From assembly GCA_028583605.1 (NCBI GenBank), contig CM053329.1, positions 14,851,729 through 14,915,728 on the forward strand: 64,000 bases of DNA, given 5' to 3'. The translations under genes were made by a program, and so were the position numbers. Positions within the stretch are counted from its first letter, which is position 1. Every line of letters starts with the position of its first letter. Of the stretch, positions 11,840 through 23,044 are shown one piece after another. The notes beneath the pieces are model-generated. The model ran no database searches. It worked only from the letters and a program-made list of their open reading frames with translations, and had not been told where the DNA came from. Source of the DNA: Dastarcus helophoroides. Lineage: Eukaryota; Arthropoda; Insecta; Coleoptera; Bothrideridae.

Positions 11840-12240
11840 TTGCTTCTTACGTAGTAGGTCACGGGTTCCAAACCCACTGCCGATGACGTATTTTTTTATT
11901 CTATTCCGCTAAATAATAGTGTTAACATTAGAGCGTAAGGCGACTACGTCTTCGCGATCTCACCTGTTAGGTCGCGTGTTCAAACCCCAGTGGCGATTAC
12001 GCATTTTTTTATTCTATTACGTGGCATATAATACTGTCGACATTGGTAACGCAAATTACTGCGAAGGTGACGCAAAACCGTAAGTTTTCTTCCATCAAAA
12101 TCGCTCAACGCGCTAAAGAAGTTACCACTTCAAAAATCGTTTCATAAACAAGTCGTAATTTCGTAAAAACCGAAGTCTGGCAAAGGACGCATAGTTTTAG
12201 CAGGGAATTTAATTCGAAATCAAAACTTCAACGTTTTTCA
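11840..12240 (+). repeat. tRNA-like repeat unit, left arm
   Basis: A GC-richer ~400-bp unit holds two tRNA T-arm-like words (GGTCACGGGTTCCAAACCC near 11855 and GGTCGCGTGTTCAAACCCC near 11970), resembling the pol III B box. GCGTAA near 11932 can pair with TTACGC near 11997, as in an acceptor stem. The rest does not fold as a functional tRNA, so this looks like a tRNA-derived relic inside the satellite. Inverted copies lie at about 26960-27310 and 27400-27690. Confidence 0.5.
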
Positions 12241-12280
12241 CAATTTTTGAACCCAAAATTTCCATATAAAACGCTAAATT

Positions 12281-12420
12281 TCAAGACAGAACTCTAAATC
12301 TTAAAACAAAACTCAAAATTTTAAGTCAGAACTCGAAGTTTCAAGTAAAAACTCGAAGTTTCAAGTAAAAACTCGAAGTTTCAAGTAAAAAGTCGAAGTT
12401 TCAAGTAAAAACTCGAAATT
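12281..12420 (+). repeat. 20-bp tandem repeat, left arm
   Basis: About seven consecutive 20-bp units of the form ACTCGAAGTTTCAAGTAAAA, most regular at 12330-12410. Related 20-21-bp units in reverse orientation occur at 26790-26960 and 27295-27400. Confidence 0.8.
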
Positions 12421-12429
12421 CGATCTATT

Positions 12430-13300
12430 TTAATCAAATTTTGAGTTTCACTAAAAGACATCTCTAGTTTTTGCTCGACATTTTTCTGTATAAAATTTAA
12501 ATAATAATCAATTTTCTAGCAAAAAGCATATTTTTGGAAGAGAATTTAATTTGGGAGTCGAAATTGCAAGGTAAAATTGGAAATTTCAAGCCACAACTTG
12601 AACTTTGATTTGTTCTTTCAATCAAACTTTCATCTTCACTAAAAGACATCTCCAGTTTTTTCTCGACACTTTTCTATATAAAATTTGAAATAAAATTGTA
12701 CAATTTTTGGCAAAAAGCTCATTTTTAGAAGACTATTTCCTTTGGGAGTAAGGTAAAACTCGAAATTTCAAGCGAAAACTCGAACTTTGATTTGTTCTTC
12801 TAATCAAATTTTTATCTTCACTAAAAGACATCTCCAGTTTTTTCTCGACACTGTTCTGTATAAAATTTAAAAGAAATTCACAACTTTTTGGCAAAAACCA
12901 CATTTTTAGAAGAGCATTTAATTTAGGAGTCAAAATTGCACGGTAAAATTCGAAATTTCAAGCCACAACTTGAACTTTGATTTGTTCTTTCAATCAAACT
13001 TTCATCTTCACTAAAAGACATCTCCAGTTTTTTCTCGACACTTTTCTGTATAAAATTTGAAATAAAATTATAAAATTTTTGGCAAAAAGCCCATTTTTAG
13101 ACGACTACTTCTTTGGGAGTCGAAATTGTAAGGTAAAACTCGAAATTTCAAGTGAAAACTCGAACTTTGATTTTTTCTTTTAATCAGATTTTCATCTTCA
13201 CTAAAAACATCTCTTGTTTTTTCTCGGCATTTTTATGTATAGAATTTAAAAAATAATCAATTTCTAGCAAAGCGCGAACATTTTTGGAAAAAAAAATTTA
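12430..13300 (+). repeat. ~187-bp satellite array, left arm
   Basis: CACTAAAAGACATCTC followed by TTTTCTCGACA recurs near 12449, 12638, 12820, 13008 and 13198, a spacing of about 185-190 bp. Small open frames here are repeat shadows. The same satellite is more extensive in reverse orientation at 25240-26790. Confidence 0.8.
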
Positions 13301-13406
13301 TTTGTAGTCAAATTCCAGCAGTTTTAACAATTTTTAAACCCAAAGTTTCAAAAAAACTCGACATTCTTAAAATAAAACTCGATATTTTTAAGATAACACT
13401 CGACTA

Positions 13407-13516
13407 TCCCTCTGAAGATGATAGCTTGGCTATCGAAACGCGTTAGAGCAACCTTCGTTGTGTATTTTAATCCTTTTTAGTTTCAGGGGGCAAGATTTGT
13501 ATTTCAATTTTCGAAA
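13407..13516 (+). mobile_element. Hammerhead-type retroposon, copy 5 (within left arm)
   Basis: Sense orientation from CCCTCTGAAGATGATAG to ATTTGTATTTCAATTTT, lacking the 3' tail. It is the mirror partner of the copy at 24986-25093, so the insertion predates the inverted duplication. Confidence 0.6.
13408..13448 (+). ncRNA. Hammerhead-ribozyme-like core, copy 5
   Basis: CTGAAGA at 13412, then T, GATAGC-TTG-GCTATC (perfect stem II), GAAA, ACGCGT (stem III), T and AGAG. Stem I is CCCT/AGAG with one mismatch. This is one of the best preserved cores in the window. Confidence 0.55.
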
Positions 13517-14290
13517 TTTCAAAAAAAACTCAAACTTTGATTTTTTGTTGTAAAATTTTGATTTTCATTAAAAGACACCTCCAGTTTTTTTCAACATTTT
13601 CCTGTATTTTTTTAAATTGATAACATTTCTATTTTCTCGCTATATTTCGTCATTTATTAAAAATTAGAGAAAAATTGTGTTTCTGATCGAAATTTAGGAG
13701 ATTTTTAACAAGTTTTTTCACAATAACCTTGTTATTTTACAAAATTTGGAGTTTTCTTTTAAATGGTCGTACAACGTTGGGGTTATTTGTCAAAATTACG
13801 TTCTTTTGCGAAATTTCGACTTTTATATAAAGAAATATTTGGAATTTTCAATTTTGTGCAGACACTTTGACCTTTTTCCAAATCAACGTTAAAATTTCGA
13901 GTTCTTTCCCAAAAGCTCGACGTTTTTTTTTCTAAAAATAATTTTCTGCGGTGTTCCGAGTTTTTCTAAAAATTTCCAACTGTTTCCAATTTGTTTTTAA
14001 ACAAAATCTGAAATGTAGCGAAAAAGGTTGACAATTTATTCTTAAAGATGCCTCTAAATTTCGAAGAAAAAATGTGAAATTTCGGTAATAAAATTTTCCT
14101 AAAGAAAAATCAAAATTTCACGATAAAAAATCATAATTTTGAGAAAAGTTGAACTTTCGGGAAAAGTTTAATAAAAAGTGAAATTTGTTGCCAAACGTTG
14201 AATCTTTAGGATTTTTTAACACTAAATCCAAAATTTCAAGAAGAAAGTTGAAATGTCAAGAAAAATGGTTGAAATGTTTGCCTTTGTTTT
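13517..14290. repeat. AT-rich satellite sequence between named units
   Basis: Degenerate TTTCGA/TCGAAA-rich sequence. The stretch from about 13860 is the start of a larger unit repeated from about 16320 (shared AATAATTTTCTGCG and GGTTGACAATTTATTC). Confidence 0.5.
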
Positions 14291-15388
14291 AAAGAAATTT
14301 TGGTTTTGGTATTATTTAGGTATTACCCATGATAAATGGGGAACATTTGTTAGTACAGAGTGCCTCAATGACTAAAAATGTACTCCTTGCTTAACAAGAA
14401 ATCTTATTACTCTCAAAACGACAAAAATCGAAATCTGGTGGATGCGCCGGACGCGCGTATTTTATTCAATTCTTCGTACTTAATCCAGCCTTTTGTCTCT
14501 TTAGTTTTAAACACCAATTTTTGCCTCAATTCATTACGATTTTACCATCAATACAACGATTGTACCTTAAAATTAATAAAAATTGAAATTTGCTGTCAAA
14601 CATTGAATCTTTAGCATTTTTTAACTCTAAATTCAAAATTTCCAGAAGAAAGTTGAAATGTCAAGAAAAATGGTCGAAATGTTTGTCTTTTGTTCCAAGA
14701 AATTTTGGTTTTGGTATTATTCAGATATTAACTATGATAAATGGAAAACCTTTGTTAGTACAGATGTACCTCAATAACTAGAAATGTACTCCTTGCTTAA
14801 CAAAAAATCTTATTACTTTCAAAACGACAAAAATCGAAATCTGGCGGATGCGCCGGACGCGCGTATTTTATTCGATTCTTCGTACTTAATCCAGTCTTTT
14901 GTCTCTTTAGTTTTAAACACCAATCTTTGCCTCAATTTATTACGATTTTACCATCAATACAATGATTGTACCTTAAAATTAATAAAAATCGAAATTTGTT
15001 GTCAACCATTGAATCTTTAGCATTTTTTAACTCTAAATCTAAAATTTCCAGAAGAAAATTGAAATGTCAAGAAAAATGGTCGAAATTTTTGCCTTTTTTT
15101 CAAGAAATTTCGGTTTTGGTATTATTTAGGTATTAACTATGATAAATGGAGAACATTTGTTAGTATAGATGTGCCTCAATAACTAAAAATGTACTCCTTG
15201 CTTAAAAAAAATCGTATTACTTTCAAAACGACAAAAATCGAAATCTGGTGGATGCGCTGGACGCGCGTATTTTATTCAATACTTCGTACTTAATCCAGTT
15301 TTTTGTCTTTTTTGTTTCAAATACCAATTTTTGCCTCAGTTCATTACGATTTTACCATCAATGCAATGATCGTACCTTTTTCTTTTGT
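14290..15388 (+). repeat. 405-bp tandem satellite, block 1 (3 copies)
   Basis: ATGTACTCCTTGCTTAA occurs at 14378, 14784 and about 15190, a period of 406 bp. Each unit holds a GC-rich, nearly invariant box (GGATGCGCCGGACGCGCG) followed by TACTTAATCCAG. The ~78-codon open frame in each unit is unlikely to be a gene: it appears only as repeat copies and ends with the unit. The third unit runs into hammerhead copy 6. Confidence 0.85.
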
Positions 15389-15480
15389 GGAACTTGGTTA
15401 TCTTCAAAAATTGAAATACAAATCTTGTCACATGAAACCAAGAAAGATTAAAAACACAACAAGATTTGTATTTCAATTTA
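15389..15480 (-). mobile_element. Hammerhead-type retroposon, copy 6 (core deleted)
   Basis: Both ends survive, TTGGTTATCTTCAAAAATTG on the left and GATTTGTATTTCAATTT on the right, but the ribozyme core is deleted, leaving a short hairpin. The same deleted form occurs at 17825, 22263 and 23824, so it spread as part of the satellite unit. Confidence 0.65.
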
Positions 15481-15997
15481 TGACATTTTGGGTTTAAATT
15501 CAAAATTGTGAAAAAAAATTCGAAACTTCAAGAAGAAAATTGATTGTCGACTATTTTCGTGCAGTTTTGCTTTTTCTGTAAAAGATATGTTGAGTTTTTT
15601 CTGGGCACTTTTCTAAGAAATTGACTCATTTCTAATCAACTTGCTACTTTTTTTAGTTTTTTCTGGACACTTTTCTAAGAAATTGACTTATTTGTAATCA
15701 ACTTGCTACTTTTTTTACGTTTTACCGATTTTTTTTAAATAAAAAAATACAGAAATGTTGAGCTCTTCTTCGAAATTTATCTAAAAAAAAATGGTCATTT
15801 GGTTTTAGGTTTTTTGTCGAAATTTCCATTTTTCTAAGTTTCGTTCTTTGCATTCAAACGTATTTTACAGAAATGTTCAGTTTTTTGTTGGTTTTTTTTC
15901 TAAAGCACTTTTATTATTAGAACCTTCAAATTTTTACTCAAGATTTCGACTTTTGTGTAAAAATATTTTTTTACACGACGTCTCAAGTTTGTTTTAA
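15481..15997. repeat. AT-rich spacer of the higher-order unit
   Basis: Contains TTTCTAAGAAATTGACTT and GTAATCAACTTGCTAC, here duplicated in tandem (about 15620 and 15680). Counterparts lie at about 18040-18090 (same strand) and 20395, 22100 and 23660 (opposite strand). Confidence 0.6.
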
Positions 15998-16310
15998 TCA
16001 AAATTTCGGTTTTCTTTGCTTTGAAATTTCGGAATCTGATTCAGCTCGATAATCTTTCTTCAATAAATGTTCAAAATGTTGTCCATTTACCTGACAATAC
16101 CCTAAACGGAACTCAAACTCGTTTTGAACATTTCTAATTACTTCGGGGGAAATTAATCTACACTTCTGTCTTATTCGTCCTTTAAACTCCTCAGTATTTG
16201 CAGGTTTGATCTTAAAAACTAGGCTCTTCAAATATCTCTATAAGAACTAGTCCATAGGTGTTAAGTCCGGAGACCTGGATGGTCATTCAAAAGGTCCTCT
16301 TCTACCAATC
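15998..16310 (-). pseudogene. Tc1/mariner-type transposase, C-terminal fragment 1
   Basis: The minus strand encodes KPANTEEFKGRIRQ, then ISPEVIRNVQNEFEFRLGYC, then NGQHFEHLL, the C-terminal tail typical of a Tc1/mariner-type transposase group common in insects. Upstream, the WIGRRGPF-to-SPDLTPMD region is just recognisable before homology stops near 16310 and satellite sequence begins. No catalytic core remains. The fragment is embedded in the higher-order satellite unit and co-amplified with it. Confidence 0.75.
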
Positions 16311-16319
16311 CTAGTAATG

Positions 16320-16730
16320 CATCATCCAGATAGAAATTTCAAGTTCTTTCTCAAAAAGCTCGACGTTTTTTTTTCTAAAAATAATTTTCTGCGATGTTCC
16401 AAGTTTTCCTAGAAATTTCCAACTTTTTCCAATTTGTTTTTAAACAAAATCTGAAATGTCGAGAAAATGGTTGACAATTTATTCTTAAAGATGAAAATTT
16501 CGAAAAAAAAATGTGGAATTTCGGTAATTAAATTTTCCTAAAAAGAAATCAAAATTTCACGATAAGAAATCATAATTTCGAGAAAAGTGGAACTTTCGGA
16601 AAAGTTTAATAAAAATTGAAATTTGTTGCCAAACATTTAATCTTTAGGATTTTTTAACGCTAAATCCAAAATTTCAAGAGGAAAGCTGAAATGTCAAGAA
16701 AAATGGTCGAAATGTTTGCCTTTTGTTCCA
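16320..16730. repeat. Start of second higher-order unit, left arm
   Basis: Repeats the sequence at about 13880-14290 (GTTCTTTCTCAAAAAGCTCG, AATAATTTTCTGCG, GACAATTTATTCTTAAAGATG), giving a higher-order period near 2.44 kb. Confidence 0.65.
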
Positions 16731-17824
16731 AGAAATTTTGGTTTTGGTATTATTCAGGTATTAACTATGATAAATGAAGAACCTTTGTTAGTATAGATGT
16801 GCCTCAATAACTAGAAATGTACTCCTTGCTTAACAAAAAATCTTATTACTTTCAAAACGACAAAAATCGAAATCTGGTGGATGCGCCGGACGCGCGTATT
16901 TTATTCAATTCTTCGTACTTAATCCAGCCTTTTGTCTCTTTAGTTTTAAACACCAATTTTTGCCTCAATTCATTACAATTTTACCATCAATACAACGATT
17001 GTACCTTAAAATTAATAAAAATTGAAATTTGTTGTCAAACATTGAATCTTTAGCATTTTTTAACTCTAAATTCAAAATTTCAAGAAGAAAGTTGAAATGT
17101 CAAGAAAAATGGTCGAAATGTTTGCCTTTTGTTCCAAGAAATTTTGGTTTTGGTATTATTCAGGCATTAACTATGATAAATGGAAAACCTTTGTTAGTAC
17201 AGATGTGCCTCATAACTAGAAATGTACTCCTTGCTTAACAAAAAATCTTATTACTTTCAAAACGACAAAAATCGAAATCTGGTGGATGCGCCGGACGCGC
17301 GTATTTTATTCAATACTTCGTACTTAATCCAGTGTTTCGTCTCTTTAGTTTTAAACACCAATCTTTGCCTCAATTCATTACGATTTTACCATCAATACAA
17401 TGATTGTACCTTAAAATTAATAAAAATCGAAATTTGTTGTCAAACATTGAATCTTTAGCATTTTTTAACTCTAAATCCAAAATTTCAAAAAGAAAGTTGA
17501 AATGTAAAGAAAAATGGCCGAAATTTTTGCCTTTTTTTGAAGAAACTTTGATTTTGGTATTATTCAGGTATTAACTATGATAAATGGAGAACAGTTGTTA
17601 GTATAGATGTGCTTCAATAATTAGAAATGTACCCCTTGCTTCAAAAAAAATCGTATTACTTTCAAAACGACAAAAATAGAAATCTGGTGGATGCGCCGGA
17701 CGCGCGTATTTTATTCAATACTTCGTACTTAATCCAGTTTCTTGTCTCTTTAGTTTTAAACACCAATTTTTGCCTCAATTCATTACGATTTTACCAGCAA
17801 TACAGTGATTGGACCTTTTTCTTT
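16730..17824 (+). repeat. 405-bp tandem satellite, block 2 (3 copies)
   Basis: Unit starts at 16817, 17222 and 17627 (period 405 bp), each with the GC-rich box. Block 1 to block 2 spacing is 2439 bp, so three 405-bp monomers plus the transposase fragment and spacer form one higher-order unit. Confidence 0.85.
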
Positions 17825-17920
17825 GGTGGAACTTGGTTATCTTTAAAAATTGAAATACAAGTCTTGTCTCCTGAAAACAAGAAAGATTAAAAAACACAAC
17901 AAGATTTTTATTTCAATTTA
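17825..17920 (-). mobile_element. Hammerhead-type retroposon, copy 7 (core deleted)
   Basis: Same internally deleted form as copy 6, at the same position relative to the 405-bp block. Confidence 0.6.
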
Positions 17921-18409
17921 TGAAACTTTGGGTTTAAATTCAAAATTGTGAAAAACAATTCTGAATTTCAGGAAGAAAATTGATTGTCGACTTTTTTTCG
18001 CGCAGTTTTGTTTTTTCTGTAAAAGATATGTTCAGTTTTTTCTGGACACTTTTCTAAGAAATTGACTTATTTGTAATCAACTTGCTACTTTTTTTACGAT
18101 ATTTCAACTTTTTTAAAAGTAAAAAAGTACAGAAGTGTTGAGTTCTTCTTCGAAATTTCTCTTAAAAAATGGTCATTTGGTTTTAGGTTATTTGTCGAAA
18201 TTTCAATTTTTCTAAGTTTCGTTCTTTGCACTAAAATGTATTTTATAGAAACTTTTAGTTTTTTGTTGGTTTTTTCTAAAACACCTTTATTTATAGAACA
18301 GTCAAATTTTTATTCAAAATTTCGACTTTTGTGTAAAAATATATTTTTTTTCACGACGTCTCAAGTATTTTTAATCAAAATTTCGGTTTTTTTTTGCTTC
18401 GAAATTTCG

Positions 18410-19430
18410 GAATCTAATTCAAATCGATAATCTCTTCAATAAATGTTGTCCATTTACCCGACAATACCCGAAACGGAACTGAAACTCGTTTTGAACATTT
18501 CCAATTACTTCGGGGGAAATTAGCCTACACTCCTGTCTTATTCGTCCTTTAAACTCCTCAATATTTGCAGGTCTGGTCTTAAAAACTTTGCTCCTCGAAT
18601 ACCTCCATAAAAAATAGTCCATAGGTGTTAAGTCCGGAGACCTGGATGGCCATTCAAAAGGTCCTCTTCTAGTAATCCATTTGCCTGGAAATACATCACC
18701 CAGATACTCAGGGACAGGTCTTGCAAAATAAAGTGGGGCCGAAACCAGTTGTTTCTATCCAGGACATCAGCTTCGACCGGATCAAGAAATAAAATAGCTA
18801 AATCAGGAATTACCTCCTTCTGCAAGAATTCTAAATATCCTGTCCCATTGAGATCTCCTTGGAAGAAAATTGGTCCTGTAACTCAATCACCAACATTGCC
18901 CAAACATTGACTTTCTCTGGATGTTGAGTGTGGCCTTGCCTCATCCAGTGTGGGTGTTGTCTGCCCAGTAACGACAATTTTAACGATTTGGCTCACCATT
19001 TAACGTAAACGTTGATTCGTCTGAAAACTGGATATTTTCTATGCTTACTTCTGTCCAATAGATCCATCATTTGTTCGCAAAACTGGAGTCCTTAATCAGG
19101 ATTATCTTCAAAGAGTTTATGGAGAATTGTTATTTTATAACCATGAAATTTTTGCATTTTCAGAATTCTTGCAACTGAATATTGGTTAATTTCGAGTTCC
19201 CTACCTATCCGACTAGTGGGGACATGAGGATTTTCTTGAATAGAGAGAAGTATATTAATTTTGACATCTTCATTGAGCGTATTCTGACGAGGATTACTTG
19301 TCATTCTTAAATACCCATTTTCCCGAAACTGTTTTTCAATCTTGCTTACGATACTTTGCGATATGAATGATAAATCAGGATACTTCTCTCTGAATAAACG
19401 AATAACTTCATTTTCGACGAGTCCGAGCAT
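18410..19430 (-). pseudogene. Tc1/mariner-type transposase relic, longest copy
   Basis: Minus strand. The start at 19430 opens an intact N-terminal part of 112 codons with helix-turn-helix character (ISQSIVSKIEKQFRENGYL and TSRIGRELEINQYSVARIL). After a stop at about 19092 homology continues through frameshifts and stops: FSDESTFTLNGEPNR (first catalytic Asp), HPHWMRQGHTQHPEKVNVW, then APLYFARPVPEYLGDVFPGK, WIGRRGPFEWPSRSPDLTPM (third acidic residue follows), and the C-terminal tail to about 18419. The usual QQDG motif with the second catalytic Asp has been deleted before APLYFA. The element cannot encode an active enzyme. Terminal inverted repeats were not identified. Confidence 0.85.
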
Positions 19431-19439
19431 ATTTCCAAA

Positions 19440-19862
19440 AAAAAACTGTCTTTGATTTACTGAATTTATTACAAGTTATAGACTAATACTTTATTGTATT
19501 GCTCAAAAATTAACGACACAGAAACCTGTAATAATCATGATATTTTGTCTTCATTTGATAAATAATTACACTTAGTCCCAAAGTGTCTGGTTAAATGTCT
19601 CTCTATAAACATTTTTTTGTTGTGAACAACAAACTTTCGTCTTTGAATGAAAGCTTTGGTTTAATTAATTTCAGCTTGGGCCGCTTTAACGAGCTTGCGT
19701 GCGCCAAGTAAATTGAAAGTGGTTTCTCTCGATTATTAATTACCTTGTTTCTCTGTACTATTTGTATCGTTTACCCCGCTATCCTCCTCGCTATTTACTC
19801 GATTCAGACCAAATATTTGCCCCCCTTTAATAACAATATCAGACACATCAACCCTTCATTAT
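19440..19862. other. Low-copy sequence in the spacer of the inverted repeat
   Basis: Balanced-composition sequence upstream of the transposase relic. No gene seen. It is not shared with either arm. Confidence 0.4.
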
Positions 19863-20113
19863 ATTAACCACTTTTTGATGGAACACTGGTCCTTGGTTAT
19901 CTTTAAAAAAATTAAAAAAATCTTGTCCTCTGAAACCAAGAAAGATTGAAAAACACAACAAAGGTTGCTCTGACGCATTTCGATAGCCAAGCTGGTTATC
20001 TTCAGAGAGATACTATGATAGAGATGACAGTTTGGCTATCGAACAACCTTTGTTGTGTTTTTTAATCTTTATTGTTTTCCAGGACAAGATTTGTATTTCA
20101 ATTAACCACTTTT
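19863..20113 (-). mobile_element. Hammerhead-type retroposon, copy 8, with 13-bp target duplication
   Basis: ATTAACCACTTTT occurs at 19863-19875 and 20101-20113 and brackets the element (19876-20100). On the minus strand it starts TGAAATACAAATCTTGTCC, contains two inverted arms and ends GGACCAGTGTTCCATCA with A residues overlapping the duplication. The same 5' end as copies 1 and 2 shows that the inverted dimer is a propagated form. The ribozyme cores are degraded here. Confidence 0.8.
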
Positions 20114-20394
20114 ATTTTAGGAATACGTTTTCATCAACACTTAGTATCGATACGAGTTTAATGTGACGATTAAAGCGAATTTACAATGCGTTTTATGTTT
20201 AATATTCTGCGCCACTTGGCGCGTTAGTTTTATTTCCGGGGAAATCTAATTTCCGCCATTGAATCTGATATTTTTAACTCTTGTTCGTATGAAAAATGTT
20301 CTCCAATTTTAACCACCGGAAATTCTTCAGTTTCGCCGCCTTGACCGCAGCGGTATTCGAATGTCGAAAGTCGAAATATCGTTAAAAAAAAGTG
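20114..20394. other. Low-copy sequence, inner edge of right arm
   Basis: Continuation of host-like sequence after the insertion; no gene seen. Arm homology begins near 20395. Confidence 0.4.
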
Positions 20395-20560
20395 GCAAGT
20401 TGATTACAAATAAGTCAATTTCTTAGAAAAGTGTCAAGAAAAAACTCAACTTGCCATTTACACAAAAATCAAAACTGCACGAATAAAGTCGACAATGTTG
20501 AATTTGCTTCTTAAAATTTCGATTTTTTTTTACGATTTTGAATTCGAAAAATTTGATAAA

Positions 20561-20665
20561 TTGAAATACAAATCTTGTTGTGTTTTTAAATCTTTCTTGG
20601 TATCAGGAGACAAGATTTGTATTGTAATTTTTAAAGATAATTACGGACCAGTCCGTTCCCCCAAA
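20561..20665 (+). mobile_element. Hammerhead-type retroposon, copy 9 (core deleted)
   Basis: Begins TTGAAATACAAATCTTG, jumps to the TTTAATCTTTCTTGGT segment, and ends GGACCAGTCCGTTCCCCCAAA. The 3' end is complete while the ribozyme core is missing. Confidence 0.65.
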
Positions 20666-21075
20666 GCCAAAAGTTCATGAAAAAAGGCAAAAATTTCAAC
20701 CATTTTTCTTGACATTTCAACTTTCTTCTTGAAATTTTGGATTTAGATTTAAAAAATGCTAAAGATTCAATGTTTGACAACAAATTTCGATTTTTATTAA
20801 TTTTAACGTACAATCATTGCATTGATGGTAAAATTGTAATGAATTGAGGCAAAAATTGGTGTTTAAAACTAAAGAGACAAAAGACTGGATTAAGTACGAA
20901 ATATTGAATAAAATACGGGCGTCCGGCGCATCCACCAGATTTCGATTTTTGTCGTTTTGAAAGTAATACGATTTTTTTTAAGCAAGGAGTATATTTCTAG
21001 TTATTGTGGTACATCTATACTAACAAATGTTCTCCATTTATCATAGTTAATACGTAAATAATACCAAAACCAAAG
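20666..21075 (-). repeat. 405-bp satellite unit, right arm copy 1
   Basis: Reverse-oriented unit with the GC-rich box at about 20920-20935. Only one monomer is present per higher-order unit here, against three in the left arm. Confidence 0.75.
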
Positions 21076-21479
21076 TTTCTTGAAATAAAGACAAAAATTT
21101 CGACCATTTTTCTTGACATTTCAACTTTCTTCTTGAAATTTTGGATTTAGTTTTAAAAAATCCTTTGTTTGGCAACAAATTTTAATTTTTATTAAACTCT
21201 TCCCGAAAGTTCCACTTTTCTCGAAATTATGATTTCTTTTCGTGAAATTTTGATTTTTCTTTAGGAAAATTTAATTACCGAAATTTCACATTTTTTCTCG
21301 AAATTTGGAGGCATCTTTAAGAATAAATTGTCAACCATTTTCTCGACATTTCAGATTTTGTTTAAAAACAAATTGGAAAAAGTTGGAAATTTCTAGGACA
21401 ACTTGGAACATCGCAGAAAATTATTTTTAGAAAAAAAACGTCGAGCTTTTTGAGAAAGAACTCGAAATTTTTATCTGGA

Positions 21480-21788
21480 TGATGCATTACTGGGATTGGT
21501 AGAAGAGGACCTTTTGAATGACCATCCAGGTCTCCGGACTTAACCACCTATGGACTAGTTCTTATGGGGGATTTGAAGAGCCAAGTTTTTAAGACCAAAC
21601 CTGCAAATATTGAGGAGTTGAAAGGACGAATAAGACAGGAGTGTAGATTAATTTCCCCCGAAGTAATTAGAAATGTTCAAAACGAGTTTCAGTTCCGTTT
21701 AGGGTATTGTCAGGTAAATGGACAACATTTTGAACATTTATTAAAGAAAAATTATCGAGTTGAATCAGATTCCGAAATTTCGAAGTAA
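21480..21788 (+). pseudogene. Tc1/mariner-type transposase, C-terminal fragment 2
   Basis: Plus strand, mirror of the left-arm fragments: KPANIEELKGRIRQECRLIS, PEVIRNVQNEFQFRLGYCQV, then NGQHFEHLL, ending near 21788. Upstream the GRRGPFE region carries an in-frame stop and a one-base insertion near 21545. Not functional. Confidence 0.75.
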
Positions 21789-22262
21789 AAAAACCCAAAT
21801 TTTGATTTAAAAAACTTAAGACGTCGTGTAAAAAATTATTTTTACACAAAAGTCGAAATTTTGGGTAAGAACTTGAATGTTCTATAAATAAAGGTGTTTT
21901 AGAAAAAACCAACAAAAAACTGAAAAAATTTATAAAATACGTTTTAATACAAAGAACGAAACTTAGAAAAATGAAAATTTCGACAAAAAAACCTAAAACA
22001 AAAGGACCAATTTTTTTAGAGAAATTTCGAAGAAGAACTCAACATTTCTGTATTTTCTTATTTTAAAAAAAGTCGAAATGTTGTAAAAAAAGTAGCAAGT
22101 TGATTACAAATAAGTCAATTTCTTAGAAAAGTGCCCAGAAAAAACTCAACATTTCTTTTACAGAAAAAACAAAACTGCGCGACAAAAAAGTCGACAATGA
22201 ATTTTCTTCTTGAAATTTAGATTTTTTTCACAATTTTGAATTTAAACCCACAATTTCATAGA

Positions 22263-22357
22263 TTGAAATACAAATCTTGTTGTGTTTTTTTAATCTTTTT
22301 TGGTTTCAAGAGACAAGATTTGTATTTCAATTTTTGAAGATAACCAAGTTCCACTAA
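22263..22357 (+). mobile_element. Hammerhead-type retroposon, copy 10 (core deleted)
   Basis: Right-arm counterpart of copies 6 and 7, ending GATAACCAAGTTCCAC before a 405-bp unit. Confidence 0.6.
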
Positions 22358-22640
22358 AGAAAAAGGTACGATCATTGTATAGATGGTAAAATCGTAATGA
22401 ATTGAAGCAAAAATTAGTGTTTAAAACTAAACAGATAAAAAACTGGATTAAGTACGAAGTATTGGATAAAATACGCGCGTCCGGCGCATCCACCAGATTT
22501 CGAGTTTTGTCGTTTTGAAAGTAATACGTTTTTTTGTTAAGCAAGAAGTACATTTCTAGTTATTGAGGCACATATGTACTAACAAATGTTCTCCATTTAT
22601 CATAGTTAATACCTAAATAATACCAAAACCAAAGTTTCTT
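22358..22640 (-). repeat. 405-bp satellite unit, right arm copy 2
   Basis: Reverse-oriented unit with GC-rich box near 22475-22490. The ~87-codon open frame is the repeat shadow. Confidence 0.75.
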
Positions 22641-23044
22641 TAAAAAAAGGCAAAAATTTCGACCATTTTTCTTGACATTTCAACTTTCTTCTTGAAAGTT
22701 TGGATTTAGTTTTAAAAAATCCTTTATTTGGCAACAAATTTTAATTTTTATTAAACTCTTCCCGAAAGTTCCACTTTTCTCGAAATTATGATTTCTTTTC
22801 GTGAAATTTTGATTTTTCTTTAGGAAAATTTAATTACCGAAATTTCACATTTTTTCTCGAAATTTGGAGGCATCTTTAAGAATAAATTGTCAACCATTTT
22901 CTTGACATTTCAGATTTTGTTTAAAAACAAATCGGAAAAAGTTGGAAATTTCTAGGAAAACTTGGAACATCGCAGAAAATTATTTTTAGAAAAAAAAAAC
23001 GTCGAGGTTTTTGAGAAAGAACTCGAAATTTTTATCTGGATGTT

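Noticed and set aside
11930..12000. Functional tRNA gene
   Set aside because: The B-box-like word and acceptor pairing exist, but D, anticodon and T stems do not form.
14378..17890. Repeated ~78-codon frames starting MYSLLNKKSYY
   Set aside because: They follow the 405-bp satellite period, are poor in sequence complexity at the nucleotide level and overlap no promoter or splice pattern.
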